Of a DNA stretch of 49,266 bases, positions 23,712-31,927 are shown one piece after another. Origin of the DNA: Acidobacteriota bacterium. GTDB lineage: Bacteria > Acidobacteriota > Terriglobia > Acidiferrales > UBA7541. The notes beneath the pieces were generated by a model. It saw only the letters and a program-made list of their open reading frames with translations, did no database searches and had not been told where the DNA came from. Both the position numbers and the translations under genes were made by a program. The stretch is from assembly GCA_013286465.1 (NCBI GenBank), contig JABDFR010000016.1, positions 1-49,266 on the forward strand, given 5' to 3'. Within the stretch, counting starts at the first letter, position 1. The number at the start of each line of letters is the position of its first letter.

Positions 23712-24300
23712 GCCAGCCGCTTCGGCGCGTCCGCCACGCAAACCGCGCACCGCGTATCTTATTGGCACATCACTTGGGCTTGGCTACCTGCGACCCGCAC
23801 CGGGCACGTGGGGATCTCTGGCAGGCGTCGCTCTGGCTGCGATTTTTTCCATCCGGAATGACTGGATCATGCCGGGCGGATGGGGCATTAACAACGAAAT
23901 TCTGCGGCTGCTCTTTTTCCTGCTGGTATCGTTCGGTGGAGTTTGGGCTGCCGGCCGCGTGGCGTCGCACTCGGGAAAACACGATCCGCAGTTTGTGGTG
24001 ATCGACGAGGTTTCCGGTCAGTGGCTGACGCTGATGCTTGGAAATGTCCACGCCTTTTGGAATCACTCCACGATTGAGCATACTTCCTATGCCGGCGCGC
24101 ACCTGACTGGCGCTGTTCTCTCCAACTGGAAATATTTGTTGCTGGGCTTTATACTTTTTCGCGGCTTTGATATTTGGAAGCCGCCGCCGGTGCGTCAGTT
24201 GGAATCGCTGCCGGGTGGTTGGGGAATCATGGCGGACGATTGGGCCGCTGCAGTGTACGCCGCGGCGGGCCTTTGGATCGCGCGGTGGTTCGGGCTGTGA
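23695..24300 (+). CDS. pgpA: Phosphatidylglycerophosphatase A
   Basis: 201 residues from the ATG at 23695, inside the end of yacG. Signature regions: LIGTSLGLGYLRPAPGTWGSLAG, VVIDEVSGQWLTL with the catalytic acids, the helix WKYLLLGFILFRGFDIWKPPPV and GWGIMADDWAAAVYA. PgpA removes the phosphate from phosphatidylglycerophosphate to give phosphatidylglycerol at the inner membrane. An insertion of about 25 residues after the VSGQWLTLM segment (NVHAFWNHSTIEHTSYAG) is longer than in E. coli PgpA. Together with plsY and gpsA further downstream it forms a loose phospholipid-synthesis neighbourhood. Confidence 0.88.
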   Translation: MKLETEPAASARPPRKPRTAYLIGTSLGLGYLRPAPGTWGSLAGVALAAIFSIRNDWIMPGGWGINNEILRLLFFLLVSFGGVWAAGRVASHSGKHDPQFVVIDEVSGQWLTLMLGNVHAFWNHSTIEHTSYAGAHLTGAVLSNWKYLLLGFILFRGFDIWKPPPVRQLESLPGGWGIMADDWAAAVYAAAGLWIARWFGL

Positions 24301-24402
24301 GGAATTGCGATTCCCTTCTTCGCCGGCGGAGTTTGGAGCGCCGCGTGAATCTACAGGCTTCCACGCTGCTGCCGGAAACAGAATTTAAGGATCGGGCCAA
24401 AT

Positions 24403-25422
24403 TTGCCAGGTAATCCGCGCATCGAGCAGGTGAAGCCGACAGCCGCCATTCCCGGCGGCGAAGTGACGATTTCGGGTACTGGATTCGGCGGACGAAATCA
24501 TCACCGGCCGCAGGTGCGCTTCGGGACCGCTGAAGCAAATCTGATCATGGCGGCGGAAACGTATCTGATCGCGCGAGTTCCCGAGGGGGCTGCGGGCGGT
24601 GCGGTGCGCATCAAGCTGGGAACCGCGGAAAGCCTGCCGTATCCGATTTCGTTGGGCGTGCAAATCGCCGACAATCTGCACTGCGTTTCGAATCCTGCCG
24701 TCGATTCCGCGGGAAATATCTATGTGACCTTCAGCGGTCAGCGCGGCCAGAAGGTTCCGGTTTCGCTTTATAAAGTTACCGCGGGAAATTCGGTGAAGCC
24801 GTTTGTTACGGAATTGATGAATCCCACCGGCTTGGCGCTGGATGCCGACGGCAAACTTTACGTTTCTTGCCGCAACGATGGCACGATTCACCGGATTTCT
24901 CCCGACGGGCGCTCGATGCAGTGGATGGAAGGCATGGGCATCGCTACGGGGCTAGCGTTTGATAAACAGGGCAGCCTTTACGTGGGCGATCGCAGCGGAA
25001 CGATTTTCAAAATCAGCCCGGAGCGGGAGATTTTTGTTTTTGCGACGCTGGAGCCTTCGGTCGCCGCGTACCATCTGGCGTTTGGACCGAATGGCGATCT
25101 TTATGTTACCGGCCCTACGACATCCAGTTTCGATCGCGTTTATCGAATTACACCTGCTGGCGAAGTGAGTTTCTTCTACGTTGGACTCGGGCGGCCGCAA
25201 GGACTGGCTTTTGATCGCAAGGGGAATTTGTATGTTGCCGCATCGCTGGCGGGACGCCGCGGCGTGGTGCGTTTGAGCCCTCAGGGCAAAGCGGAAGTGG
25301 TGTTGAGCGGCAATGGAATTGTGGGCATTGCGTTGATGCCTACTTGCCGGGCGATCGTCGCGACTACGAATACGCTTTACACTGTCGACTGGGACGTTGA
25401 AGGTCAGGCGCTCTACGGATAA
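24403..25422 (+). CDS. IPT/TIG domain plus NHL/SMP-30-like beta-propeller protein
   Basis: 339 residues from a TTG at 24403 with AAGGA about 11 bases upstream; no ATG fits. Residues 3-85 form a TIG (immunoglobulin-like) domain: PRIEQVKPTAAIPGGEVTI and GTGFGG. Residues 90-335 are propeller blades with recurring patterns such as VDSAGNIYVTFS, LDADGKLYVSC, FDKQGSLYVGD, FGPNGDLYVTG and FDRKGNLYVAA. Such propellers bind ligands or proteins and sometimes hydrolyse lactones. No signal peptide is seen, so the site of action is unclear. It sits between pgpA and cinA with short gaps. Confidence 0.8.
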   Translation: MPGNPRIEQVKPTAAIPGGEVTISGTGFGGRNHHRPQVRFGTAEANLIMAAETYLIARVPEGAAGGAVRIKLGTAESLPYPISLGVQIADNLHCVSNPAVDSAGNIYVTFSGQRGQKVPVSLYKVTAGNSVKPFVTELMNPTGLALDADGKLYVSCRNDGTIHRISPDGRSMQWMEGMGIATGLAFDKQGSLYVGDRSGTIFKISPEREIFVFATLEPSVAAYHLAFGPNGDLYVTGPTTSSFDRVYRITPAGEVSFFYVGLGRPQGLAFDRKGNLYVAASLAGRRGVVRLSPQGKAEVVLSGNGIVGIALMPTCRAIVATTNTLYTVDWDVEGQALYG

Positions 25423-25431
25423 CGCGGCCGC

Positions 25432-26685
25432 ATGAACGCGGAAATCATCGCAGTTGGCTCGGAACTCCTCACACCTTATCGCATCGATACGAATTCCCTC
25501 TATTTGACGGCTGAGCTGAACCGGCTCGGTGTGCGCGTGATGCGCAAAACCGTGGTGGGAGACAATCGCGAGGAATTGCGCGAGGCGCTCGAGCATGCGC
25601 TCTCGTATGCGGACATCGTGGTGTGCTCCGGCGGGCTTGGCCCGACCGTCGACGATTTGACGCGCGAGACCGTTGCCGGACTTTTGGGGCGCAAATTGGT
25701 CCGCAACGAAGAAATTCTGCGCAGCATTCAAGAACGCTTTCGAAAATTTGGGCGAGCCATGCCGGAAACGAATGTGCGGCAGGCGATGGTTCCCGAAGGC
25801 GCGGAGCCGCTCGATAATCCGCGCGGGACGGCGCCGGGACTTTGGATGGAAACGAACGGGCATTACATTGTGCTGCTGCCCGGGCCGCCGAACGAATTGA
25901 AGGCGATGTTTGAGAATGAAGTGCGCTCGCGGCTAAGCCGCATCGCGCCGAAGAGGCGCTTGTATACGCGGGATTTGCGCGTTGCGGGGATGTCGGAATC
26001 GGATGCCGACAATCGCGTGGCCGAGATTTACAAGAAATATTCGCAGGCGGAGCATACGATTCTGGCAGCGCCGGGGGCAATTCAGATTCATCCGCGAGTT
26101 TGGTCGGAGGACCGTGAAGAGGCGAACCGCATTCTTGATGATCTGGTGAAAAGTTTCGGGCTAGCGCTGGGCGAAAATTTGTATTCGACCACCGGGCAGT
26201 CGATGGAAGAAGTGGTGGCCCATGAATTGCGCGAACACCGCGCGACGATCGCGACGGCGGAGAGTTGCACTGGCGGGTTAATCGCCGCGCGGTTGACGAA
26301 TATTGCCGGTAGCTCGACTTATTTTCTCGGTGGAGTGGTTTGCTACAGCAATGATTTGAAGACGGCGTGGACACGCGTGCCTGCGGAGATCATCGAATCG
26401 AAGGGCGCGGTGAGCCCGGAAGTGGCGCTGGCGTTGGCGGATGGAATTCGCAAGAGCACTGGCGCTGCGTTGGGATTAAGTGTGACCGGAATTGCGGGGC
26501 CTGGCGGTGGAACCCCGGAGAAGCCCGTGGGGCTTGTGCATATCGGCTTGGCTGACGAGAAGGGACCGAAAGAGCACGCGTTTCGATTTCCGGGGGACAG
26601 GGAACGGATTCGGACACAGGCTACGAATGCGGCGCTCGACATGGTGCGACGATATTTTCTTTACGCGGCGCGGCCGAAGGCGTAG
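25432..26685 (+). CDS. cinA: CinA: molybdopterin-binding-like domain fused to nicotinamide-nucleotide amidohydrolase
   Basis: 417 residues. The N-terminal COG1058 domain: MNAEIIAVGSELLTPYRIDTNSLYL, VVCSGGLGPTVDDLTRE, LLPGPPNELKAMF. The C-terminal PncC domain begins near residue 260: TAESCTGGLIAARLTNIAGSS, FLGGVVCYSNDLK, and GIAGPGGGTPEKPVGLVHI. CinA acts in NAD salvage (NMN deamidation and ADP-ribose pyrophosphatase activity) and was first noted with competence genes. No recA is nearby. It is followed two bases later by thpR. Confidence 0.94.
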   Translation: MNAEIIAVGSELLTPYRIDTNSLYLTAELNRLGVRVMRKTVVGDNREELREALEHALSYADIVVCSGGLGPTVDDLTRETVAGLLGRKLVRNEEILRSIQERFRKFGRAMPETNVRQAMVPEGAEPLDNPRGTAPGLWMETNGHYIVLLPGPPNELKAMFENEVRSRLSRIAPKRRLYTRDLRVAGMSESDADNRVAEIYKKYSQAEHTILAAPGAIQIHPRVWSEDREEANRILDDLVKSFGLALGENLYSTTGQSMEEVVAHELREHRATIATAESCTGGLIAARLTNIAGSSTYFLGGVVCYSNDLKTAWTRVPAEIIESKGAVSPEVALALADGIRKSTGAALGLSVTGIAGPGGGTPEKPVGLVHIGLADEKGPKEHAFRFPGDRERIRTQATNAALDMVRRYFLYAARPKA

Positions 26686-26687
26686 CC

Positions 26688-27266
26688 GTGCGCGTTTTTG
26701 TGGCGCTGGATATTCCGACAGAGGTGCGGCAGGCGATTGGTGAGATGATCGCGCGGTTGCGGGACGTGGCGCGCGGGGCGCGTTGGGTGCGGGCGGACGG
26801 AGTTCACGTTACTTTGAAATTTATTGGAGAAATACCGGCGGAGCGCGGCGCGGCAATCGAGCTTGCGTTGCGGGGCGTGCGCGGTCTGGGAATCGACGCT
26901 CCGGTCGAGGCGAAATTTCGCGGGGCTGGATTTTTTCCGAATGAGCGCCATCCGCGCGTGTTTTGGGCCGGTGTAGAAGCATCGCCAAATCTCGCCGAGC
27001 TTTCGCGCGCCGTCGATGCGCGTCTCGCGCCGCTGGCAATCGCAGCCGAAACGCGCGAATTTCGACCACACCTGACGCTGGCGAGATTCAAGAGCGAAGA
27101 CGGCCTGCCGCGTTTGCGCGACGAGATTAAAAAGCTCGAGCCTTTCGATTTCGGATCAATGCGTGCGAGCGAATTTCATCTTTTCCAGAGCCAGCTCGGC
27201 GCGGGCGGCGCAAAATATACAAAATTGGCGAGCTTTCCATTCGGCCGCTCGGGCGGTGAGGCGTGA
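26688..27266 (+). CDS. thpR: RNA 2',3'-cyclic phosphodiesterase
   Basis: 192 residues from the GTG at 26688. It is a 2H phosphoesterase: RVFVALDIPTEVRQAIGEMI, first H-x-T motif in GVHVTLKFIGE (about residue 43), second in FRPHLTLARFK (about residue 128). Family members open 2',3'-cyclic phosphates to 2'-phosphate ends or ligate tRNA halves in vitro. It is tightly packed between cinA and plsY; its stop codon overlaps the plsY GTG by four bases. Confidence 0.92.
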   Translation: MRVFVALDIPTEVRQAIGEMIARLRDVARGARWVRADGVHVTLKFIGEIPAERGAAIELALRGVRGLGIDAPVEAKFRGAGFFPNERHPRVFWAGVEASPNLAELSRAVDARLAPLAIAAETREFRPHLTLARFKSEDGLPRLRDEIKKLEPFDFGSMRASEFHLFQSQLGAGGAKYTKLASFPFGRSGGEA

Positions 27267-27874
27267 TTCCAGTCTGGACCATTCCGCTGATCGCTTATCT
27301 GCTCGGCTCGATTCCGTTTGGCTTGCTGATCGTGAAGTTGAGCGGCGGCGGCGACGTGCGCGAATCGGGCAGCGGAAACATCGGCGCTGCCAATGTGACG
27401 CGCGTGGCCGGTCCAATCTCGGGAATCCTGACGTTGCTGCTGGATGCCGGCAAGGGCTATCTCGCGGTGTGGCTGGCGCGGCGGATCAGCGGCGGCAACG
27501 TTCGATGGATTACGGCGGCAGCCGTTGCGGTGGTTCTGGGGCATATGTTCTCGGTATGGCTGCGATTCCGCGGCGGAAAAGGCGTAGCCACGGGGTTGGG
27601 CGCGTACATTCCCATCAGCGGAGCGGCCGTGGCTGCGGCGGCCATGCTTTGGATCGTAGTCGCTGTGTTCTGGCGATATGTTTCGCTGGCGTCGATTGCG
27701 GCGGCAGCGGCGTTGCCGCTGCTGGTGTACGAACTTTACGCGCCGGGTTTTGCGCCGCCGAGAGTGCTTTCAATTGCGACTGTTTTCGTGTCGATTCTCG
27801 TGATTTGGAAGCATCGCGAAAATATGCAGCGGCTCATTGCCGGAACGGAAAGTCAACTTAAGTTGAAACGCTGA
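27263..27874 (+). CDS. plsY: Glycerol-3-phosphate acyltransferase PlsY
   Basis: 203 residues from a GTG at 27263 that overlaps the thpR stop (GTGA). Conserved motifs of this five-helix membrane protein: YLLGSIPFGLLIVKL, RESGSGNIGAANVTRVAG, and GHMFSVWLRFRGGKGVATGLG, then a C-terminal SILVIWKHRENMQRLI. PlsY transfers the acyl group of acyl-phosphate to glycerol 3-phosphate, the first step of phospholipid synthesis. The next gene, gpsA, makes its substrate; the pair is often adjacent. Confidence 0.94.
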   Translation: MIPVWTIPLIAYLLGSIPFGLLIVKLSGGGDVRESGSGNIGAANVTRVAGPISGILTLLLDAGKGYLAVWLARRISGGNVRWITAAAVAVVLGHMFSVWLRFRGGKGVATGLGAYIPISGAAVAAAAMLWIVVAVFWRYVSLASIAAAAALPLLVYELYAPGFAPPRVLSIATVFVSILVIWKHRENMQRLIAGTESQLKLKR

Positions 27875-27928
27875 TGGATTTTTATCAGGCCCGGCACTTC
27901 TGACGGATTCGCCGTCGGAAAAATCATT

Positions 27929-28933
27929 GTGAAGAAAATTGCCATCATCGGGGCCGGTAGTTGGGGGACGGCGCTCTCGATCGCGCTTGCGCGCAGCCGT
28001 GCGGCTCATGCGATCTCGCTTTGGGCGCATGAGGCGGAAGTTGTCGAGAGCATGCGCTCGCGGCGGGTGAATGATGTTTTTCTGCCGGATTTTGAGCTGC
28101 CTGCGGGCATCGCGCCTACCGGCGATCTGGCGGAGGCGGTCGCCGACGCGGACATTGTGCTTGGGGTGATGCCCTCCACACATGCGCGGCAGCTTTATTC
28201 GCGAATTGCGAAGGCTTTGCCGGAGCGTGCCGCGTTTGTCAGCGCGACGAAGGGGCTTGAGCCGGAAACTTTGCTGCGCATGAGCGAAGTGATCCGGCAG
28301 GTTGTTGCGGCGGAGCGCGCGGCGCGGATCGCTGTGCTTTCGGGGCCGTCGTTCGCGCGCGAAGTGGCGCGAGGCGATCCTACGGCGATTGTGATTGCGT
28401 CGAAGGACGCGCAGCTCGCTTCAGAGATCCAGGAAGAATTTTCCGGGCCTACGCTGCGGCTTTATTCCAATTCCGATGTGGCCGGCGTGGAGTTGGGCGG
28501 CGCAGTTAAAAATGTGATCGCGATTGCGGCGGGTGTGACCGAAGGGCTTGGATTCGGCCACAACACATTGGCTGCTTTGATCACTCGCGGGTTGGCGGAG
28601 ATGAGCCGATTGGCGATCGCGCTGGGCGGACGGTCGGAGACTATGGCGGGGTTGGCGGGAATGGGCGATTTGGTGCTTACTTGCACAGGGGCGCTTAGCA
28701 GGAATCGTGGGGTTGGCGTGGAGTTGGGGCGCGGGCGGAAGCTGGATGACATTGTCGGATCTACGCGGATGGTGGCTGAGGGAGTTTCTACTACTGCTGT
28801 TACTCGTATGCTGGCGCGGCGATTGGGAATTGAGATGCCGATTACTGAGCAGATGTTTGCGGTACTTTACGAAGGTCGGGCGCCGCGGGATGCGATTCGC
28901 GAATTGATGGAGAGGCGGTTGAAGGGTGAATGA
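27929..28933 (+). CDS. gpsA: NAD(P)-dependent glycerol-3-phosphate dehydrogenase
   Basis: 334 residues from a GTG at 27929. Rossmann motif KKIAIIGAGSWGTALSIALA, then SATKGLEPETL, VLSGPSFAREVARGDPTA, GGAVKNVIAIAAGVTEGLGFG (catalytic Lys in VKNV), and GNALAALITRG-like NTLAALITRGLAEM, followed by GMGDLVLTCTGALSRNRGVG. It reduces dihydroxyacetone phosphate to sn-glycerol 3-phosphate for PlsY. The last third of the gene is markedly richer in G and T-ending codons than the first part. Confidence 0.94.
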   Translation: MKKIAIIGAGSWGTALSIALARSRAAHAISLWAHEAEVVESMRSRRVNDVFLPDFELPAGIAPTGDLAEAVADADIVLGVMPSTHARQLYSRIAKALPERAAFVSATKGLEPETLLRMSEVIRQVVAAERAARIAVLSGPSFAREVARGDPTAIVIASKDAQLASEIQEEFSGPTLRLYSNSDVAGVELGGAVKNVIAIAAGVTEGLGFGHNTLAALITRGLAEMSRLAIALGGRSETMAGLAGMGDLVLTCTGALSRNRGVGVELGRGRKLDDIVGSTRMVAEGVSTTAVTRMLARRLGIEMPITEQMFAVLYEGRAPRDAIRELMERRLKGE

Positions 28934-28964
28934 GGAACACGGTTCTGAGCTGGCGCAAAAAAGA

Positions 28965-28986
28965 GCCGGCGGGACGCCAGCGGTAC
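28965..28986 (-). repeat. REP-like hairpin, type E (copy 2)
   Basis: GCCGGC-GGGA-CGCCAGCGGTAC, matching 9309-9331 with GTAC in place of GTAG at the head. It lies in the 225-bp gap between gpsA and the HD-GYP gene, which also has a small GCCCTGAAGGGC palindrome (29042-29054 region) and is otherwise featureless. Confidence 0.58.
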
Positions 28987-29158
28987 GTTATGCGCTTGTC
29001 GCGTTTTTCGAGTTTCGATTTTTTGATCGCACATAAGATGCTGCCCTGAAGGGCACCGCTGCGAATGATTGACGTAACACTTGCGGTGTGACTGTCCTTT
29101 CGTTCTGTTGTTTCCTGCGGGTTCGTCCGATAGCTTATTTTTGAGGGGATACCTGTCT

Positions 29159-30928
29159 GTGTTGACGCTGGATTTCAAGTCGCTGAGAACCAAGCGCTTA
29201 CGCATCCTTTGGATCGTCTTGGGCGCTTTGCTGCTGGTCAGCGTGGCGCCGCTGTGGCTCTATCACCGCGAAGTACTGCAGCTCAGCGAAAGCAAACTCG
29301 AAGACACCGAGCGCGTGCAGCAGCAGGAAATTGCGCGGTCGATAGCCGGCGAAATTCTGCAATTCCAGTCGAATCTCCAGCAGGAATTGCTCACCCAGCG
29401 GCAGTTCATGGCCTTAACCGGCATGCTCGACAACGTGGACGAGCCCACGCACTCCCCGCAAGTCAGCCGCATGCTGCAAAATTTTATCGAGAGCAACCCG
29501 AATATTCTTTATGTGACGGCGGTGAACTGGCAAGCGCGCGGTGAATCGGCCGGAAGCGTACGCGCCGATCAGGATCCTTTTGTGGACGCGGCGTTAAAGC
29601 GGGCATTTACCGCGAGCATTCAGCAGGCGAGCTTCGTGAGCGAGCCTTTCGCGCTGGCGCCGGATAGCCGCCCAGCCCTGGTGATGTCGGTTCCGCTATT
29701 CTCGACGGGGCAATTCACCGGAATGATGGCGGCAGTAGTATCGCTCGATCAAGTGGTGGCGCGATTGCGCGATGCCAGCACTCACGACCGCGAATTTTTC
29801 GTGGTGGACACTTACGGGCATATCGTCGCGCACACCAATTCAAAGCAAATGGTCCCGGGCATGGACCTTTCGGACAACTCTCCAGTGGTGGTGAAATTCA
29901 AAGAGCTGCCGAAAGACTTGCGCACGACGGCAACAATTCGATTTTTCCAGGCGATCAAAGGATCGCGACGCTCGACAGAAATGATCGGAACGTACAGCAC
30001 CATTCCCGCGCTGCGTTGGGCGGTAGTGGCGCAACGGAGCATGGAACAAGCGCGGATTGATGCCGGCGTAGGCGAATTGACCGGCGATGCTCTGCGATTT
30101 GTGATGGGCGCCACATTCGTAGCGCTGCTCTTCGGGTATCTCTTCGCCCTGGGAATTACCCGCCCGATTCGCGGCTTGGTCACTTCGACGCGCGCGATCA
30201 GCCGGGCCGAATTCCACGAGCGCGTAGAAGTCAGCGGCGCCGCGGAAATCAGCGAACTTGCCGAGACGTTCAACAACATGGCCAGCGATATCGAGCAATT
30301 TGTCGAGCGCTTGAAGCAGGCCGCCGCCGAAAATCGCGAACTTTTCCTGGGCTCCATCCGCATGCTTTCCGCAGCCATCGACGAAAAGGACCCCTATACC
30401 CGCGGCCATTCGGGCCGCGTAGCAAAATATTCGCTGATCATCGGCGAGGCCCTAGGACTGACGTTCGAAGAGCTGGAGCGCCTGCGAGTTTCCGCCCTGC
30501 TGCACGACGTCGGCAAAATTGGCGTCGACGATCGCGTCCTGAAAAAGCCCGGCCAGCTCACCGACGAAGAATTCGATTTGATGAAACAGCACACCATCAA
30601 AGGCGCGAACATCATGCGCCCCGTCCCGCAGCTTCACGAAATGCTGCCCGGCATCGAGCTGCACCACGAGCGCATGGACGGCAAGGGATATCCCTACGGC
30701 CTGAAGGGCGATCAGATTCCATTAGTCGCGCGAATCATCGCCGTCGCGGACACGTTCGACGCCATCACCACGAATCGCCCCTATCAATCCGCAATGGATC
30801 TGGATTACGCTCTCGAAAGGATTCGCTCGCTGGCCGAATCGAAATTCGATCAGTCGGTCGTAGGCGCGCTCGAATCCGCCATCCACGCCGGAAAACTTCG
30901 CCTCAGCGCCACGCTCGTCGAAGTCTAA
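29159..30928 (+). CDS. Membrane sensor with Cache-like domain, HAMP and HD-GYP phosphodiesterase
   Basis: 589 residues from the GTG at 29159 (GAGGGG about 10 bases upstream). Membrane helix 1 is at about 15-36. An extracytoplasmic Cache-like sensor domain spans about 40-300 (YVTAVNWQARGES, FFVVDTYGHIVAHTN). Membrane helix 2 is at about 314-333, then a HAMP linker (ITRPIRGLVTSTRAISRAEFHERV). The HD-GYP domain includes YTRGHSGRVAKYS, LLHDVGKIGVDDRVL (about 448-462), and HHERMDGKGYPYGLKG, with intact HD and GYP triads. HD-GYP enzymes degrade cyclic di-GMP to GMP or pGpG, so this protein should couple an external signal to c-di-GMP levels. The gene is noticeably C-rich on its coding strand, unlike its upstream neighbours. 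Confidence 0.92.
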   Translation: MLTLDFKSLRTKRLRILWIVLGALLLVSVAPLWLYHREVLQLSESKLEDTERVQQQEIARSIAGEILQFQSNLQQELLTQRQFMALTGMLDNVDEPTHSPQVSRMLQNFIESNPNILYVTAVNWQARGESAGSVRADQDPFVDAALKRAFTASIQQASFVSEPFALAPDSRPALVMSVPLFSTGQFTGMMAAVVSLDQVVARLRDASTHDREFFVVDTYGHIVAHTNSKQMVPGMDLSDNSPVVVKFKELPKDLRTTATIRFFQAIKGSRRSTEMIGTYSTIPALRWAVVAQRSMEQARIDAGVGELTGDALRFVMGATFVALLFGYLFALGITRPIRGLVTSTRAISRAEFHERVEVSGAAEISELAETFNNMASDIEQFVERLKQAAAENRELFLGSIRMLSAAIDEKDPYTRGHSGRVAKYSLIIGEALGLTFEELERLRVSALLHDVGKIGVDDRVLKKPGQLTDEEFDLMKQHTIKGANIMRPVPQLHEMLPGIELHHERMDGKGYPYGLKGDQIPLVARIIAVADTFDAITTNRPYQSAMDLDYALERIRSLAESKFDQSVVGALESAIHAGKLRLSATLVEV

Positions 30929-30978
30929 CCGCTCACTCTGCTAGAATGTAAATCCGCGCGCGATGCGCCGAATCCATC

Positions 30979-31923
30979 ATGATTTCTCTATTTGGCAAAC
31001 CCGAACCGACGCTGCTCGAACGGCTGAAAGAATCCGTCTCGAAGACGCGCACCGAACTCGCCGCGAAAGTCGAGCAGATCCTCACCGGCGACCGCCCCGT
31101 CGACCCGGCATTGCTCGCGCAACTGGAATCCGCCTTATTTTCGGCAGACATCGGCGTGCAGACGACCAAAGATGTGCTGGCCGCCCTGCGCGAACAGGTG
31201 AACGAGCACAAGCTGGAAGGCTCAGCGTCGCTAAAAAGCGAACTGAAACGCCAGATCGTCCGAATGTTTGCAGCCCCACCGGCGACCAGCCCGAATGGCG
31301 CCGCGAATATTTCACCGCGCGTAATTTTTGTCGTCGGCGTGAATGGCGTCGGTAAAACCACAACGATCGGAAAGCTAGCGCATCGTTTGCGCGCAGAAGG
31401 CCGCTCAGTGGTCCTGTGCGCCGCAGATACTTTTCGCGCGGCGGCCATCGAGCAACTGGAAATCTGGGCCAAGCGCTCAGGCGTTGAAATCGTGAAACAG
31501 AAATCCGGATCCGATCCCGCGTCGGTGGTATTCGATGCGATTTCTGCGGCGCGGGCTCGCTCGGCGGATGCGGTGATCGTCGATACTGCCGGGCGGCTGC
31601 ATACGAAATCGAATTTGATGGCGGAGCTCGAGAAGATGAAGCGCACCGCGGCGAAACTTGTGCTCGGAGCGCCGCACGACGTGCTGCTGGTGCTGGATGC
31701 GACGACGGGACAGAACGGATTGTCGCAAGCGCGGGAATTTACCAGCCTCGCGGGCGTGACGGGAATTGTGTTGACGAAACTTGACGGCACTGCGAAGGGC
31801 GGAATCGTCGTGGCTATTTCGCGCGAGCTGAATTTGCCGATTCAATTTGTTGGCACTGGCGAGCAGATGGACGATCTTGTGCCGTTTGATGCGCAGACGT
31901 ACGTCAATTCCCTATTTGACTGA
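30979..31923 (+). CDS. ftsY: Signal recognition particle receptor FtsY
   Basis: 314 residues. Short N-domain (ALFSADIGVQTTKDVLAALREQ), then the SRP-type GTPase: GVNGVGKTTTIGKLAH (about 120-135), CAADTFRAAAIEQLEIWA, DPASVVFDA, VIVDTAGRLHTKSNLMAEL, VLDATTGQNGLSQAREF, and TKLDGTAKGGIVVAI. The C-terminal GTGEQMDDLVPFD is diagnostic. FtsY docks ribosome-SRP complexes at the membrane. It lacks the long acidic A-domain of E. coli FtsY, as many bacteria do. It is followed almost directly by ribD. Confidence 0.95.
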   Translation: MISLFGKPEPTLLERLKESVSKTRTELAAKVEQILTGDRPVDPALLAQLESALFSADIGVQTTKDVLAALREQVNEHKLEGSASLKSELKRQIVRMFAAPPATSPNGAANISPRVIFVVGVNGVGKTTTIGKLAHRLRAEGRSVVLCAADTFRAAAIEQLEIWAKRSGVEIVKQKSGSDPASVVFDAISAARARSADAVIVDTAGRLHTKSNLMAELEKMKRTAAKLVLGAPHDVLLVLDATTGQNGLSQAREFTSLAGVTGIVLTKLDGTAKGGIVVAISRELNLPIQFVGTGEQMDDLVPFDAQTYVNSLFD

Positions 31924-31927
31924 AACC

